From CAYUET01 sp964443875 (lineage in GTDB: Bacteria > Auribacterota > JAFGBW01): DNA of 64,000 nucleotides. A model generated the notes under the pieces. The model worked only from the letters and a program-made list of their open reading frames with translations. It did no database searches and was not told the DNA's origin. Positions 8,964 to 17,976 of this stretch are shown here, piece after piece. Each line of letters begins with the position of its first letter. The stretch's first letter is position 1. The stretch is taken from the NCBI GenBank assembly GCA_964443875.1, contig CAYUET010000011.1, positions 1 through 64,000 of the forward strand, read 5' to 3'. The position numbers were made by a program, and so were the translations under genes.

Positions 8964-8993
8964 GAAAAAGACCCAAATCAAGGCAAAGATACT

Positions 8994-9293
8994 ATGAAAA
9001 ACAAGACAAAACAAATCTCCGTCTGCATGGGAAGCTCCTGTTTTGCCCGGGGCAATAATAAAAATTTAATTTTTCTGGAATCCTACATAAAAGAGAATCC
9101 GGGGACCTTAAGCCTGGATCTGTATGGAACGCGCTGTAAAAACCAATGTTCACAGGGTCCCATACTTAGGATCGGAAACAAGACTTACACCAGGGTGACC
9201 CTGAAAAATCTGAAAGACATTTTAAATACCCTTACATCCGAAAAACAAAAAGAGAACATCCATGAACAGCCGATACCCGGTCTACACGCTTAA
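8994..9293 (+). CDS. Small thioredoxin-like [2Fe-2S] protein (NuoE C-terminal type)
   Basis: A 99-residue protein equal to only the cluster-binding half of NuoE. CMGSSCFARG (residues 11-20) and TRCKNQCSQGP (about 45-55) give the four cysteines. It lacks the helical N-terminal domain of full NuoE proteins. It opens the operon downstream of the Rex-controlled promoter and overlaps the sensory hydrogenase gene by 32 bases, so it probably exchanges electrons with that protein. A second, similar protein lies at 12174, ahead of the other hydrogenase. This one-per-hydrogenase pairing suggests that each serves its downstream partner. Confidence 0.8.
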   Translation: MKNKTKQISVCMGSSCFARGNNKNLIFLESYIKENPGTLSLDLYGTRCKNQCSQGPILRIGNKTYTRVTLKNLKDILNTLTSEKQKENIHEQPIPGLHA

Positions 9294-10992
9294 AAACGAA
9301 TGCCATGACTGCTACAAGTGCATACGCGAATGCTCCGTAAAAGCCATACGGATTGAAAACGGTTATGCGTCGATCATTCCTGAAAAATGCATTGCCTGCG
9401 GGCACTGTGTTCTGATCTGCCCGGTGAATGCAAAAAAAAGCAGGGATGATCTTTCAGCCGCGAAAGCGCTTATAAAGACAAAGGCGAAGGTCTATGTATC
9501 GCTTGCCCCAAGCTGGGCAGGGCTTTTTGATTTTCCGGCGGGGAATTTAATTGAGGCCTTTAAAAAACTGGGAGTCAAGGGGGTAAGCGAAACGGCACTC
9601 GGGGCCCAGGAAGTTTCCTCCGGAGTTGCGTCGATGCTTTCCTCCGTTGAAAAAGGACTCTTTATTTCAAGTGCCTGTCCTGTGATGGTGGACTACATCC
9701 GGCTTTACATGCCTGAATACACCTCCTGCATCACCCCCCTGCCCTCACCGGCGCTCACACATGCGGCCATGATCAAAAAATGGTTTGGAGACGACACCGG
9801 CATCATTTTTGTCGGCCCCTGCATTGCAAAAAAAAACGAAGCAGATAAAAACGCCGCCCTGATTGACGTCTCCCTTACCTTCACCGAAATGCTCAGCTGG
9901 TTCAAATCAGAAAAGATAGACCCCTGGAAAACGCCGGAAGGAAAAACTTCCTCCTTTGTTCCGGAATCCTCCTTTGAAGGCTCTCTCTACCCTCTGGAAG
10001 GCGGCATGAATGAAACTCTCCGGCAGTACGGAGCGCTGAATCATAAAGTCCGTCTGATCAACATCAGTTCCATTAAAAACGTCAGAAAGGCCCTTGAAGG
10101 TCTTGATCCCGCAGAGCTCAGGCCGCCTGTTTTCATTGAAGCGCTTGCCTGCGAAGGCGGCTGCGCAAATGGCCCCGGGGTCTCCTCTTCAAAACCCGGA
10201 ATCACCGTGATCAACAATATTCTTTCTGCGGCAAGATCCCGGAAACACAAACCGGTCAGCACTTTTTCCGCCTCCGGCATGAATTATGATTCAAAGCCGG
10301 TTGAAAAGAGGGAATATTCCTCTGAGGAAATAAATGCGGCCATGCAGAGCATCGGCAAATACGGAATCGAAGATGAGCTGAACTGCGGAGGCTGCGGTTA
10401 CGACACCTGCCGCAAGCTCGCCGAAGCGCTCATATCCAAAGAAGCCGAGCCTTCCATGTGCATTTCCAACATGAGGCGGATCGCCATGAAAAAAGCAAAC
10501 GCCATTTTGAGGTGTATGCCTTCTGCAGTGGTGATTGTGGACAGTGCTCTTCTGATCGTGGAAGCCAACGATGCCTTTGCCAAAATGTTTGCCGGAGACA
10601 TGTACGATTTCTTCAAAACGAGGCCCGAAGGCCTGAGCGGGGCGGACCTTGGAAAGCTTTTTCCCTGCCGCGACATTTTTGAAACCGCCCTGAATCTGGG
10701 CTCTGAAATCCACAAGGAGCATTATCCGGTGAATGACCGGCTCTACGACATCACGGTCTTTTCCATTGAACAGAAGCAGATTGTCGGCGCCGTCATCACG
10801 GACGTCACCAAGACGGAAATGCGCAGAGACCAGATCGCCCGGAGGGCGCAGAAAGTCATCAGGAAGAATATTTCCGTGGTCCAGGAAATCGCCTCACTTC
10901 TGGGAGAGCACATGGCCGACACGGAAATGCTCCTCAGTTCGATTGCGGAAGGCTATGAAACAGGAAAGAAGAAACCTCCCCATGACAAATGA
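9262..10992 (+). CDS. Sensory [FeFe]-hydrogenase with PAS domain (HydS/HfsB-like)
   Basis: An [FeFe]-hydrogenase relative likely to sense H2 or redox state rather than turn it over quickly. Two ferredoxin motifs come first (CHDCYKCIREC, CIACGHCVLIC). The H-cluster domain has SSACP (136-140), GPCIAKK (186-191) and CEGGC (297-301). The canonical motif is TSCCP; here the proton-relay Cys is Ala138, as described for sensory hydrogenases. Next is an extra Fe-S motif, CGGCGYDTC with a later Cys400, and a PAS domain (about 412-520). This domain order is that of group C hydrogenases such as HydS and HfsB. The next gene is a SpoIIE-type phosphatase overlapping by 11 bases, which implies signal output through dephosphorylation. 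Confidence 0.88.
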   Translation: MNSRYPVYTLKNECHDCYKCIRECSVKAIRIENGYASIIPEKCIACGHCVLICPVNAKKSRDDLSAAKALIKTKAKVYVSLAPSWAGLFDFPAGNLIEAFKKLGVKGVSETALGAQEVSSGVASMLSSVEKGLFISSACPVMVDYIRLYMPEYTSCITPLPSPALTHAAMIKKWFGDDTGIIFVGPCIAKKNEADKNAALIDVSLTFTEMLSWFKSEKIDPWKTPEGKTSSFVPESSFEGSLYPLEGGMNETLRQYGALNHKVRLINISSIKNVRKALEGLDPAELRPPVFIEALACEGGCANGPGVSSSKPGITVINNILSAARSRKHKPVSTFSASGMNYDSKPVEKREYSSEEINAAMQSIGKYGIEDELNCGGCGYDTCRKLAEALISKEAEPSMCISNMRRIAMKKANAILRCMPSAVVIVDSALLIVEANDAFAKMFAGDMYDFFKTRPEGLSGADLGKLFPCRDIFETALNLGSEIHKEHYPVNDRLYDITVFSIEQKQIVGAVITDVTKTEMRRDQIARRAQKVIRKNISVVQEIASLLGEHMADTEMLLSSIAEGYETGKKKPPHDK

Positions 10993-12160
10993 TGCGCTCT
11001 TTATCGACATTGATTACGCGAGGGCGGATAAATACCGGCAGAACACCTGCGGGGACTCCTTTCTTTCAAAGCGTTTTCCCGAAGAGGGAAGGCTGATTGC
11101 CGTCCTTTCGGACGGTCTCGGCAGCGGAATCAAAGCCAGCATTCTTTCCTCCATGACCGCGACCATGTTTTTAAAATTCATTGCGGCCGGAAGGGACATT
11201 CAGAAGTCTGCGGAAGTCATCATGGATTCCCTGCCGGTCTGTAAAAAAAGAAAAATCAGCTACGCCACCTTTTCCGTCATCGACTGTTTTGAAAATGAAA
11301 ACGCCAAGATCGTTGAAGACGGGAATCCTGAATTTTTATTCATCAGGGACGGGAAGGTTCTGGAGCCGACCTCCTCCGTCATCTCCTCAAAAAAATTCAA
11401 AGACCGGCATCTGCACGTTTATGAAATCAAGCTTCAGCCGGAAGACCGGCTGATCTTCTGCTCAGACGGAGTCACCCAGGCGGGCCTGGGGACCCGCGAA
11501 CTCAAACTGGGCTGGAGACGGGAAGGGCTGATTCACTTTGCCCTTGAACGGATCAAGGCCTCCCCTACGCTTTCGAGCCGGGAGCTTGCAGAAGCCGTAG
11601 TCCGTGAAGCCCGAAGCAAGGAAATCAGCAGCCAGCCCCAGGACGACATCTCGTGTGCCGCCCTCTACTTCAGGAAACCCCGGATGACGCTCATCTTCAC
11701 AGGCCCCCCCTATCTTCAAACCCGGGACGCCGAATGCGCGAATACCCTTGAACGTTTTAAAGGCAAAAAAATAATCTGCGGAGGGACAACGGCGAATCTG
11801 GTTTCCAGGGAACTCAACCGCCCTGTCAAAACGGAAGCAGGCAGAAACAGCGGAAATCTCCCGGCCTGTTCAGAGATGGAGGGAATGGATCTGATCACGG
11901 AAGGGGTCATGACCTTATCGCGCACCACCGAGTATCTGGAAAGCGGCCAGACGCAATTCCCGAAAGATCCGGCCGGACGGCTTGCCGTACTTCTTCAGGA
12001 CAGCGACTGCATCGATTTTCTGGTGGGATCCAAAATGAATCAGGCCCATCAGGACCCTGACCTGCCGTTTGAACTGGAGATCCGGAAGCCGCTGATCAAG
12101 CGGATGTCGGTCATTCTCCGTGAAAAATATCTGAAAAAAGTAAACATCACCTTTGTATAA
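10982..12160 (+). CDS. SpoIIE-type serine/threonine phosphatase (HfsC-like)
   Basis: A PP2C/SpoIIE-fold protein phosphatase of 392 residues. The metal-binding motifs are visible: VLSDGLGSG near residue 40, the later LIFCSDGVTQAG, and QDDISCAAL before the end of the domain. About 150 further C-terminal residues (from RMTLIFTGPPY) belong to no domain I recognise. The ATG at 10982 is preferred over earlier in-frame starts because those run deep inside the hydrogenase gene; it gives an 11-base overlap. In the hfs cluster of Thermoanaerobacterium a similar phosphatase follows the PAS hydrogenase. The likely role is to pass on the hydrogenase's redox signal; the target protein is unknown. Confidence 0.85.
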   Translation: MTNDALFIDIDYARADKYRQNTCGDSFLSKRFPEEGRLIAVLSDGLGSGIKASILSSMTATMFLKFIAAGRDIQKSAEVIMDSLPVCKKRKISYATFSVIDCFENENAKIVEDGNPEFLFIRDGKVLEPTSSVISSKKFKDRHLHVYEIKLQPEDRLIFCSDGVTQAGLGTRELKLGWRREGLIHFALERIKASPTLSSRELAEAVVREARSKEISSQPQDDISCAALYFRKPRMTLIFTGPPYLQTRDAECANTLERFKGKKIICGGTTANLVSRELNRPVKTEAGRNSGNLPACSEMEGMDLITEGVMTLSRTTEYLESGQTQFPKDPAGRLAVLLQDSDCIDFLVGSKMNQAHQDPDLPFELEIRKPLIKRMSVILREKYLKKVNITFV

Positions 12161-12173
12161 GGAAATAAAAACG

Positions 12174-12446
12174 ATGAAAAAAATCAACGTGAGTATCTGT
12201 CTTGGAACCACCTGTTTTGTGCTGGGTTCCTCGAAACTGCAGAACTTGGAAGACTATCTTCCCGAGCACATGCTCCCTTTTGTCGAAATCCAGGGGGTGC
12301 CCTGTCTGAATTTATGCACCAATTTCAAATATCCCAAAGCCCCCTATGTCCAAGTCGATAATGAAATCATTTCCGAGGCAACGGTTGAAAAAATTCTCGC
12401 CTGCATCGCCTCCAAAGTCATCTCAGAGACCGGCGGAAAAGAATAA
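12174..12446 (+). CDS. Second small thioredoxin-like [2Fe-2S] protein
   Basis: About 90 residues with the same four-cysteine pattern as the protein at 8994: CLGTTCFVLG and VPCLNLCTNF. The ATG at 12174 has AAGGA ten bases upstream; an upstream TTG in the same frame overlaps the phosphatase end and is less likely. It ends 10 bases before the hydrogenase that follows, so it is probably that enzyme's electron carrier or partner. It appears to be a paralogue of the first small protein, although the sequences differ clearly outside the cysteines. Confidence 0.78.
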   Translation: MKKINVSICLGTTCFVLGSSKLQNLEDYLPEHMLPFVEIQGVPCLNLCTNFKYPKAPYVQVDNEIISEATVEKILACIASKVISETGGKE

Positions 12447-12456
12447 GGAGGACCCC

Positions 12457-13923
12457 ATGAACAACACGGACAACATCAGAAGAGAAGTCCTCGTAAGATT
12501 AATCCGGGCGTATCTTTCTGAAAATTTTGAAAAGACGACCGATAAAATCCCCTATGAAATGCGGCCCAAACACTGTGAAGTCCCCTACCGGTGCTGCATC
12601 CATAAGGAAAGATTCATCTTGAGGGGAAGAACCATCGCCGGACTCGGATTTCCCCTTGAAAAGGACGATGAATCCCTTCACCTTGAAGAATACGCCCGGA
12701 TGGCGAAAGAAAGAACCGAACCGGAAAATCAGATTCTGACGGTCATCGACACGGCCTGTAAAAGCTGTACACCCAGCAAGATCCATGTCACGGATCTTTG
12801 CCAGGGCTGTGTGGCAAGGCCCTGTGTGGGGGCCTGTCCTTTCAAGGCGATCAGCCTCATCAACGGAAAATCGGTCATCGACGAACAGAAATGCAAAAAA
12901 TGCGGAAAATGCATACCCGTGTGCCCTTACAAGGCCATCACCAAAATCTGCGTACCCTGTGAAGATGCCTGCCCGGTCAATGCCATCAAGAAAAACGCAG
13001 CGGGATACGCGGAGATCAATTTTGAAAAATGTATCAGCTGCGGGCGCTGCATTTCCGCCTGCCCCTTTGGAACAGTGAATGAAATCAGCCAGCTGATCGA
13101 CATTCTGAAAGCACTGAAATCAGGCAAAAAGATGGTGGCCATGGTGGCGCCTTCCATTGTAGGGCAGTTCCCCTGTTCCTGGGGTCAGATTGCCGAAGGC
13201 CTTAAAAAAGCGGGGTTCTCCAAAATCATCGAAGTGGCTCTCGGAGCAGACATTACGGCCCTGAATGAAGCCGGGGAATTCGAACACCGGATGAAAAAAG
13301 GGGATCCCTTCATGACCACCTCCTGCTGTGCCGCCTATAAGGAACTGGTTGAGAAGCAAGTCCCGGAACTCGGGCCTTATATTTCGGAAACACAGACCCC
13401 TTTGTACTATACGGCAAAACTTGTTAAAAAGGAAAATCCGGAGGATCTCAGGGTTTTCATAGGGCCCTGCCTGGCAAAAAGAAGGGAAGGGTTAAAAAAC
13501 CCGGACGTAGACTATGTGATGAGCTTCGAAGAAATGGGAGCCCTGTTTATCGCCCTGGGGATTGATGTGATGAAATGCGCTGATCTCCCCATGGATGAAA
13601 ACGCTTCTGCGGAAGGCAGAAGTTTTGCAATTACAGGGGGAGTGTCCCATGCGGTCAAAGCGGCGTGCAGGGACAAGGAGGGTATTATTCCGGTGTGCGT
13701 CAACGGGCTGAATCATGCCTCCATCAAAATGCTCAGGGAATGTGCAGGAAGCGGAGCCTGTCCTTCAGGCAACCTGATCGAAATCATGGCCTGCGAAGGC
13801 GGCTGCGTGGGAGGATCAGGAACCATCAACAGTGCAAAAATCACAACCCAGAAAATCAAAAAATATTCAGAGGAAAGCGAAAAGCTCAACCCTGAACTTC
13901 ACGATAAAAGAAAAGATCTCTGA
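12457..13923 (+). CDS. [FeFe]-hydrogenase, HfsD-like
   Basis: A 488-residue hydrogenase. A cysteine-rich N-terminal half has several ferredoxin-like clusters (CQGC-CVGACP at 115-127, CKKCGKCIPVCP at 146-157, CEDACP and CISCGRCISACP up to 203). The H-cluster domain has TTSCCAAY (287-294), GPCLAKR (337-342) and CEGGC (446-450). Unlike the sensory protein upstream, it keeps both cysteines of the first motif (290, 291), so it can be an active enzyme. MPC is replaced by GPC, as in its upstream neighbour. The start at 12457 has AAGGAGG. It is the last gene of the Rex-controlled operon and is followed by a terminator. Its physiological electron donor is unknown. Confidence 0.88.
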   Translation: MNNTDNIRREVLVRLIRAYLSENFEKTTDKIPYEMRPKHCEVPYRCCIHKERFILRGRTIAGLGFPLEKDDESLHLEEYARMAKERTEPENQILTVIDTACKSCTPSKIHVTDLCQGCVARPCVGACPFKAISLINGKSVIDEQKCKKCGKCIPVCPYKAITKICVPCEDACPVNAIKKNAAGYAEINFEKCISCGRCISACPFGTVNEISQLIDILKALKSGKKMVAMVAPSIVGQFPCSWGQIAEGLKKAGFSKIIEVALGADITALNEAGEFEHRMKKGDPFMTTSCCAAYKELVEKQVPELGPYISETQTPLYYTAKLVKKENPEDLRVFIGPCLAKRREGLKNPDVDYVMSFEEMGALFIALGIDVMKCADLPMDENASAEGRSFAITGGVSHAVKAACRDKEGIIPVCVNGLNHASIKMLRECAGSGACPSGNLIEIMACEGGCVGGSGTINSAKITTQKIKKYSEESEKLNPELHDKRKDL

Positions 13924-13927
13924 AAAT

Positions 13928-13962
13928 AAAACCCCTTCAGCCATTCGCTGAAGGGGTTTTTA
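13928..13962 (+). terminator. Rho-independent terminator of the Hfs-like operon
   Basis: ACCCCTTCAGC pairs perfectly with GCTGAAGGGGT around a five-base loop and is followed by a T-run. It lies immediately after the hydrogenase stop. Confidence 0.92.
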
Positions 13963-13996
13963 ATTTCTTCTGATTTTTCATGCAATTTAGGGCTAA

Positions 13997-14095
13997 AGTC
14001 ATTCCGAACAAACGTGAGGAATCTGGATTTCTCGCTACCGCTCGAAATGACAAGCCCAAGCAAACTACAAAAAATGAAACCCAATGAGATTAAAA
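13997..14095. repeat. Dispersed intergenic repeat units
   Basis: AGTCATTCCGAACAAA followed by GAGGAATCTGG (13997-14025) copies the unit at 4081-4110, and it ends with a CTCGAAATGAC arm. AACCCAATGAGATT (about 14079-14092) is the inverse of a unit at 63317-63330. The units sit beyond a terminator, as in the other clusters. Confidence 0.55.
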
Positions 14096-14219
14096 AAAAC
14101 AAAATCTATGGACATTTGTTATTTTTTTAACGTATGATAAAAACATAATTTAAATAAAAATCAGAAGTTAAAGTTAATTATTCAAGGACAACTTTTACTT
14201 TTTGTAATAGATTATAATC

Positions 14220-15527
14220 ATGAAAATCTTAATTATAGATGATGACCTTGATGTATTAAAAATCCTTAAGTTATATTTTGAGCAATCTCTGAAAGCCACT
14301 GTTCTTACGGTAGACAGACCTCAGCTTGCCATAGTGACAATTGAAGAATTACAGCCTGACATTATTCTTCTCGATATAATACTGGGCCCTGAAAACGGCC
14401 TTAACCTGTTAAAAAAAATAAAAAGCAATGTTTTATCCAAAGCCATTCCGGTCATCATTCTTTCAGGAGACAAAGATGTAAACAATTTAAAGACGGCCTA
14501 TGCCCTTGGAGCCGTGGATTATATTGTCAAACCTCCGAAGATTGAAGTTCTTGTTCAGAGAATCGTAAAACATTACAATGAATCCAGAAAAATCTCCGGG
14601 TCAGAAGCCGCAAAAGCCGCGGCAAGGCAGCCGCCTCCGCTGAAAACGATTCCTGTGGATGATCCTGCAAGCCAATTTGCCTCTGCCATGCAAATCCTTT
14701 CGAAACTGCTTTCTCATGAAGAACTCCAGATTCCCGTTTTACCCAAAATAGCATTTGACATTCAAAACAAGCTCAAAAATTCCCAGGCCGACATGAATGA
14801 AATTGCTGAAATGATGAAGCAGGATATTGCCATTGCCTCCAAAGTTTTAAAAATCTCCAACTCGAGTTTTTATTGCAGCGCCTCCAAAATAACCGACATC
14901 AGCCAGGCCATTATGAGGCTGGGCGTGAATGAGATAAAAAAGATCATTCAGCTCATCTCCTTAAAGCAGGTTTTCAAAACCAGCAGTTCCCAGTGTGCCG
15001 AAAAAATGTTAAAACTCTGGGAACATTCTCTGGCCTGTGCGATCTGCAACCAGATCGTGGCCAGAAAGGACATTTCCTGCGATCATGAAAAATACTTCAT
15101 GTTCGGGCTTTTTCACGATGTCGGAAAAGTATTTCTGTTTCATCTGATCTCAAAAGCCATTGAGGGAAACAAATCCCTTTTCAGCATTTTCACCCATGAC
15201 ATCATCAACAAACTTTTATCGGTCATGCACCATAAGCTCGGGGAAACCCTGATCCGCAACTGGAATTATTCATCTGAATTCACCGACATCGTTAAAAATC
15301 ATAACTCTCCCCTGGATTCAATCAAAAATTCCAGGCCGCTCCTTACAACCTCTTTCTCCAATCTCCTGACAAGAAAAATCGGATTCAGCCTTATCCCCTA
15401 TGAAGGATCAGAAAATGATCTCCTTCAGGCGGCCGCCTTACTGAACCTAAGCGACCAGCTTGAACAGATTGAAGCGCAGCTCAAAGAAAACATGGAAAAA
15501 ATCGGCGACATGTTTCATGAGCAATAA
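14220..15527 (+). CDS. Response regulator with receiver and HDOD domains
   Basis: A 435-residue signalling protein. The receiver domain (1-125) has DDD near the start, the acceptor in IILLDIIL, and VKPP for the conserved Lys. After a linker, an HDOD domain (about 170-370) begins LPVLPKIAFDIQ and includes AIASKVLKISNSSFY. It ends with an HD-like stretch, FGLFHDVGKV. HDOD proteins act in signalling without a known catalytic step, often in motility, biofilm or stress control. No kinase gene is next to it and it appears to be transcribed alone. The output cannot be deduced. Confidence 0.88.
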   Translation: MKILIIDDDLDVLKILKLYFEQSLKATVLTVDRPQLAIVTIEELQPDIILLDIILGPENGLNLLKKIKSNVLSKAIPVIILSGDKDVNNLKTAYALGAVDYIVKPPKIEVLVQRIVKHYNESRKISGSEAAKAAARQPPPLKTIPVDDPASQFASAMQILSKLLSHEELQIPVLPKIAFDIQNKLKNSQADMNEIAEMMKQDIAIASKVLKISNSSFYCSASKITDISQAIMRLGVNEIKKIIQLISLKQVFKTSSSQCAEKMLKLWEHSLACAICNQIVARKDISCDHEKYFMFGLFHDVGKVFLFHLISKAIEGNKSLFSIFTHDIINKLLSVMHHKLGETLIRNWNYSSEFTDIVKNHNSPLDSIKNSRPLLTTSFSNLLTRKIGFSLIPYEGSENDLLQAAALLNLSDQLEQIEAQLKENMEKIGDMFHEQ

Positions 15528-15645
15528 AACAATCAACAGACTCTTTCACCTGCGAAATATCTTCCTGCGGGACAAATGAGCCCCTTCATTTTTTATGGGC
15601 AAAAAACAATTCCGGACAAAAAACAAATTTTCTGAATAAATTTTC

Positions 15646-15674
15646 TTGAGAGATCTGAGCTTTAGATTTACTAT
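15646..15674 (+). promoter_or_regulatory. Putative promoter of the PaaK-PurU operon
   Basis: TTGAGA (15646-15651), a 17-base spacer and TACTAT (15669-15674) resemble a housekeeping promoter, each box with one mismatch. It lies 130 bases ahead of the first gene. Nothing else is recognised in the 276-base gap. Confidence 0.5.
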
Positions 15675-15803
15675 TTCCCTCATTAAAATGAAAACAGAAT
15701 TCATATCCATTTCTTTTCTTAATCTTAAAATTTCTTATTCTTTAATCTTATCCGCGTATCAGGACAGGATTTTACCTCCAACCACCTATTCAGGGGAATT
15801 ATT

Positions 15804-17120
15804 ATGAGTATTAACTACTGGGAACCCAAAATTGAAACATGCCCGCTTGAAAAACTGCATAAATTAAAGCTCAAAAAACTCAAGACCAAAACCCTTGTCC
15901 AGGCCTTAAAGACCTCCTTCTATAAAGACCGCCTGAATCCGTTAGGCATTACGGATCCCTCAGACATCAAAAACATGAAAGATTTCCAGAAGCTTCCCTT
16001 TACCGGAAAAAACGATCTCCGGACGGCATTCCCCTATGGACTTCTGGCCACTCCGAAAAAAGAAGTGGTGCGGCTTCATGTTTCCAGCGGCACAACCGGA
16101 ATCCCGACGGTCATTTACCACAGCCGGAACGATTTAAACCACTGGACCAATCTTGTTGCCCGCGGCATCATTGCGACCGGCTGCACGGATGAAGACGTAT
16201 TTCAGAACATGATGACCTACGGCCTGTTCACGGGCGGGCTCGGGCTTCACTACGGGGCTGAAAAAGTGGGCATGATGGTCATCCCGGCCAGCGGAGGCAA
16301 TACCCTTCGCCAGTTCAAACTCATGAAGGATTTCGGGACAACCGTTGTGCATTCAACCCCGAGCTACATGATGCATCTGTTGTCCAAAATGGAGGAGGAA
16401 AAACTCACCCGTTCTGATTTCCAGCTGAAGCGGGCCTTTATCGGAGCCGAACCCCATTCCGAAGACATGCGCAGAAAGATCGAGGAATTATGGAACATTA
16501 AGGCCTTCAACTCCTACGGTCTTTCGGAAATGAACGGCCCCGGAGTCGCCTTTGAATGCGAATACCGCAACGGGATGCATATCTGGGAAGACGCCTATAT
16601 TATAGAAATCATTGACCCGGAAACCCTTGAGCCCGTCCCGGAGGGCCAGACCGGGGAACTTGTTTTAACCACCCTTGACCGGGAATCCACGCCGCTTCTC
16701 CGCTACCGCACAAGGGATCTGACCAGCATCACTTCCGAACCCTGCCCCTGCGGACGCACGCACAGACGGGTTGCCCGCATGAAGGGCCGCAGTGACGACA
16801 TGATGATCATCAACGGCGTCAATGTATTCCCCTCCCAGATTGAAGAAGTCATCATGAGCCTCAGTGAAGTCGGCAACAACTACCAGATCATCATTGAAAA
16901 GGACGGCGCGCTGGACCGTCTGATTGTAAAGACGGAAGTCGGGCCGGAAGTGTTTACGGATGACGCCAAAACGCTTTCCACCCTGAAGGACAAAATCAAG
17001 GAAAAATTAAAAACGACCATTTTCATCAATCCTGTCGTAGAGCTTCATGAGCCCAATTTTCTTCCGGTTTATGAAGGCAAGGCAAAACGCGTATTTGATC
17101 AACGGGAAAAAAATCAATAA
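15804..17120 (+). CDS. Phenylacetate-CoA ligase family acyl-CoA ligase
   Basis: Activates an aryl or acyl acid with ATP and CoA through an acyl-adenylate. The 438 residues match the PaaK family. The ATP-binding motif is VSSGTTGIPTVIYH (about 93-106), followed by NSYGLSEMNGPG and the YRTRDLTSI motif of the C-terminal hinge. PaaK-like ligases next to an ACT-domain gene are frequent in anaerobes, where they act on aryl-acetates or related amino-acid products; the substrate here is not known. AGGGGAAT precedes the ATG. It is the first gene of a five-gene run with gaps of 50 bases or less, or overlaps. Confidence 0.88.
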   Translation: MSINYWEPKIETCPLEKLHKLKLKKLKTKTLVQALKTSFYKDRLNPLGITDPSDIKNMKDFQKLPFTGKNDLRTAFPYGLLATPKKEVVRLHVSSGTTGIPTVIYHSRNDLNHWTNLVARGIIATGCTDEDVFQNMMTYGLFTGGLGLHYGAEKVGMMVIPASGGNTLRQFKLMKDFGTTVVHSTPSYMMHLLSKMEEEKLTRSDFQLKRAFIGAEPHSEDMRRKIEELWNIKAFNSYGLSEMNGPGVAFECEYRNGMHIWEDAYIIEIIDPETLEPVPEGQTGELVLTTLDRESTPLLRYRTRDLTSITSEPCPCGRTHRRVARMKGRSDDMMIINGVNVFPSQIEEVIMSLSEVGNNYQIIIEKDGALDRLIVKTEVGPEVFTDDAKTLSTLKDKIKEKLKTTIFINPVVELHEPNFLPVYEGKAKRVFDQREKNQ

Positions 17121-17132
17121 AAGGAGATCCCC

Positions 17133-17549
17133 ATGGCCCTTCAGCAAATTTCAGTTTTTCTTGAAAACAAATACGGACGCCTCGCTGAAGTCACCCGCTG
17201 CCTCGGGAATGCGGGCGTGAGCATCCGTGCCATCACCATTACCGACACCATGGAATTCGGGATTTTAAGAATCATGGTGGACAACATAGACAAGGCCGTC
17301 AAGGCCCTCACGGAAGGCAAATACACCTTCAAACTCGCCACCATTCTTGCGGTTGAAGTGCCTGACAGGCCCGGAGGTCTTGCAGACGTCATGGAAATCT
17401 TCCGAGATGAGCATGTAAATATCGAATACCTTTATGCCTCTCTTGAAAAAAACAAAGATGCGGCCGTGGTCATATTTAAGCCCAAGGATCTGGATCATTC
17501 CATTGAAATCGTCCGTTCCCATGGGCTCTCCATAACGGAAACCCTGTGA
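17133..17549 (+). CDS. Tandem ACT-domain protein
   Basis: A 138-residue protein made of two ACT domains: ISVFLENKYGRLAEVTRCL (residues 6-24) starts the first and VEVPDRPGGLADVMEIF (about 73-89) the second. ACT domains bind amino acids as regulatory ligands. Proteins of this type often sit next to PaaK-type ligases, as here with a 12-base gap, so it probably tunes the ligase in response to an amino acid. AAGGAG precedes the ATG. Confidence 0.85.
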   Translation: MALQQISVFLENKYGRLAEVTRCLGNAGVSIRAITITDTMEFGILRIMVDNIDKAVKALTEGKYTFKLATILAVEVPDRPGGLADVMEIFRDEHVNIEYLYASLEKNKDAAVVIFKPKDLDHSIEIVRSHGLSITETL

Positions 17550-17932
17550 ACAACTTTGTTCTTGTACGGACAGAGCATCTGAACCACTACGGCTACCTCT
17601 TCGGAGGACAGATGCTCAAATGGGTCGATGAAATGGCCTGGCTTGCCGCTGCAAGGGACTTTACCGGGCACAACATCGTCACCCGGGCCCTTGAACAGGT
17701 GGATTTCAAAAAGCAGGTCAGCAACGGCTCCATTCTTCGCTTCCAGATCAGCCATGAAAGACAGGGCAACACCTCGGTCACCTACCGTGTGGATGTTTAC
17801 GCTGATGCACCGGGAGCAAAAACGGAGGATCACGTCTTTTCCAACCACGTCACCTTTGTCGCCCTTGATAAAAATGGAAAAACCTATCCTTTACCCCGGC
17901 TAAGCCCTGACCGCTCCTGGGAGGATATATGA
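17546..17932 (+). CDS. Hotdog-fold acyl-CoA thioesterase (YciA-like)
   Basis: A 128-residue hotdog protein. NHYGYLFGGQMLKWVDEMA (about 13-31) is the signature of the YciA/BACH acyl-CoA hydrolases; its Asp and the following helix form the active site. The GTG start overlaps the stop of the ACT gene by four bases, so translation is coupled. It would hydrolyse an acyl-CoA, perhaps the product of the ligase two genes upstream or an inhibitory side product. The substrate is unknown. Confidence 0.82.
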   Translation: MNNFVLVRTEHLNHYGYLFGGQMLKWVDEMAWLAAARDFTGHNIVTRALEQVDFKKQVSNGSILRFQISHERQGNTSVTYRVDVYADAPGAKTEDHVFSNHVTFVALDKNGKTYPLPRLSPDRSWEDI

Positions 17933-17976
17933 AAATACGATTATTATAAAAACCAACCACCACAAGGGGTAATCAA

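Noticed and set aside
10733..10981. Upstream extension of the phosphatase gene
   Set aside because: This stretch is the other frame of the sensory hydrogenase and is rich in Arg/Ser/Pro, typical of shadow reading; the ATG at 10982 fits phosphatase homology.
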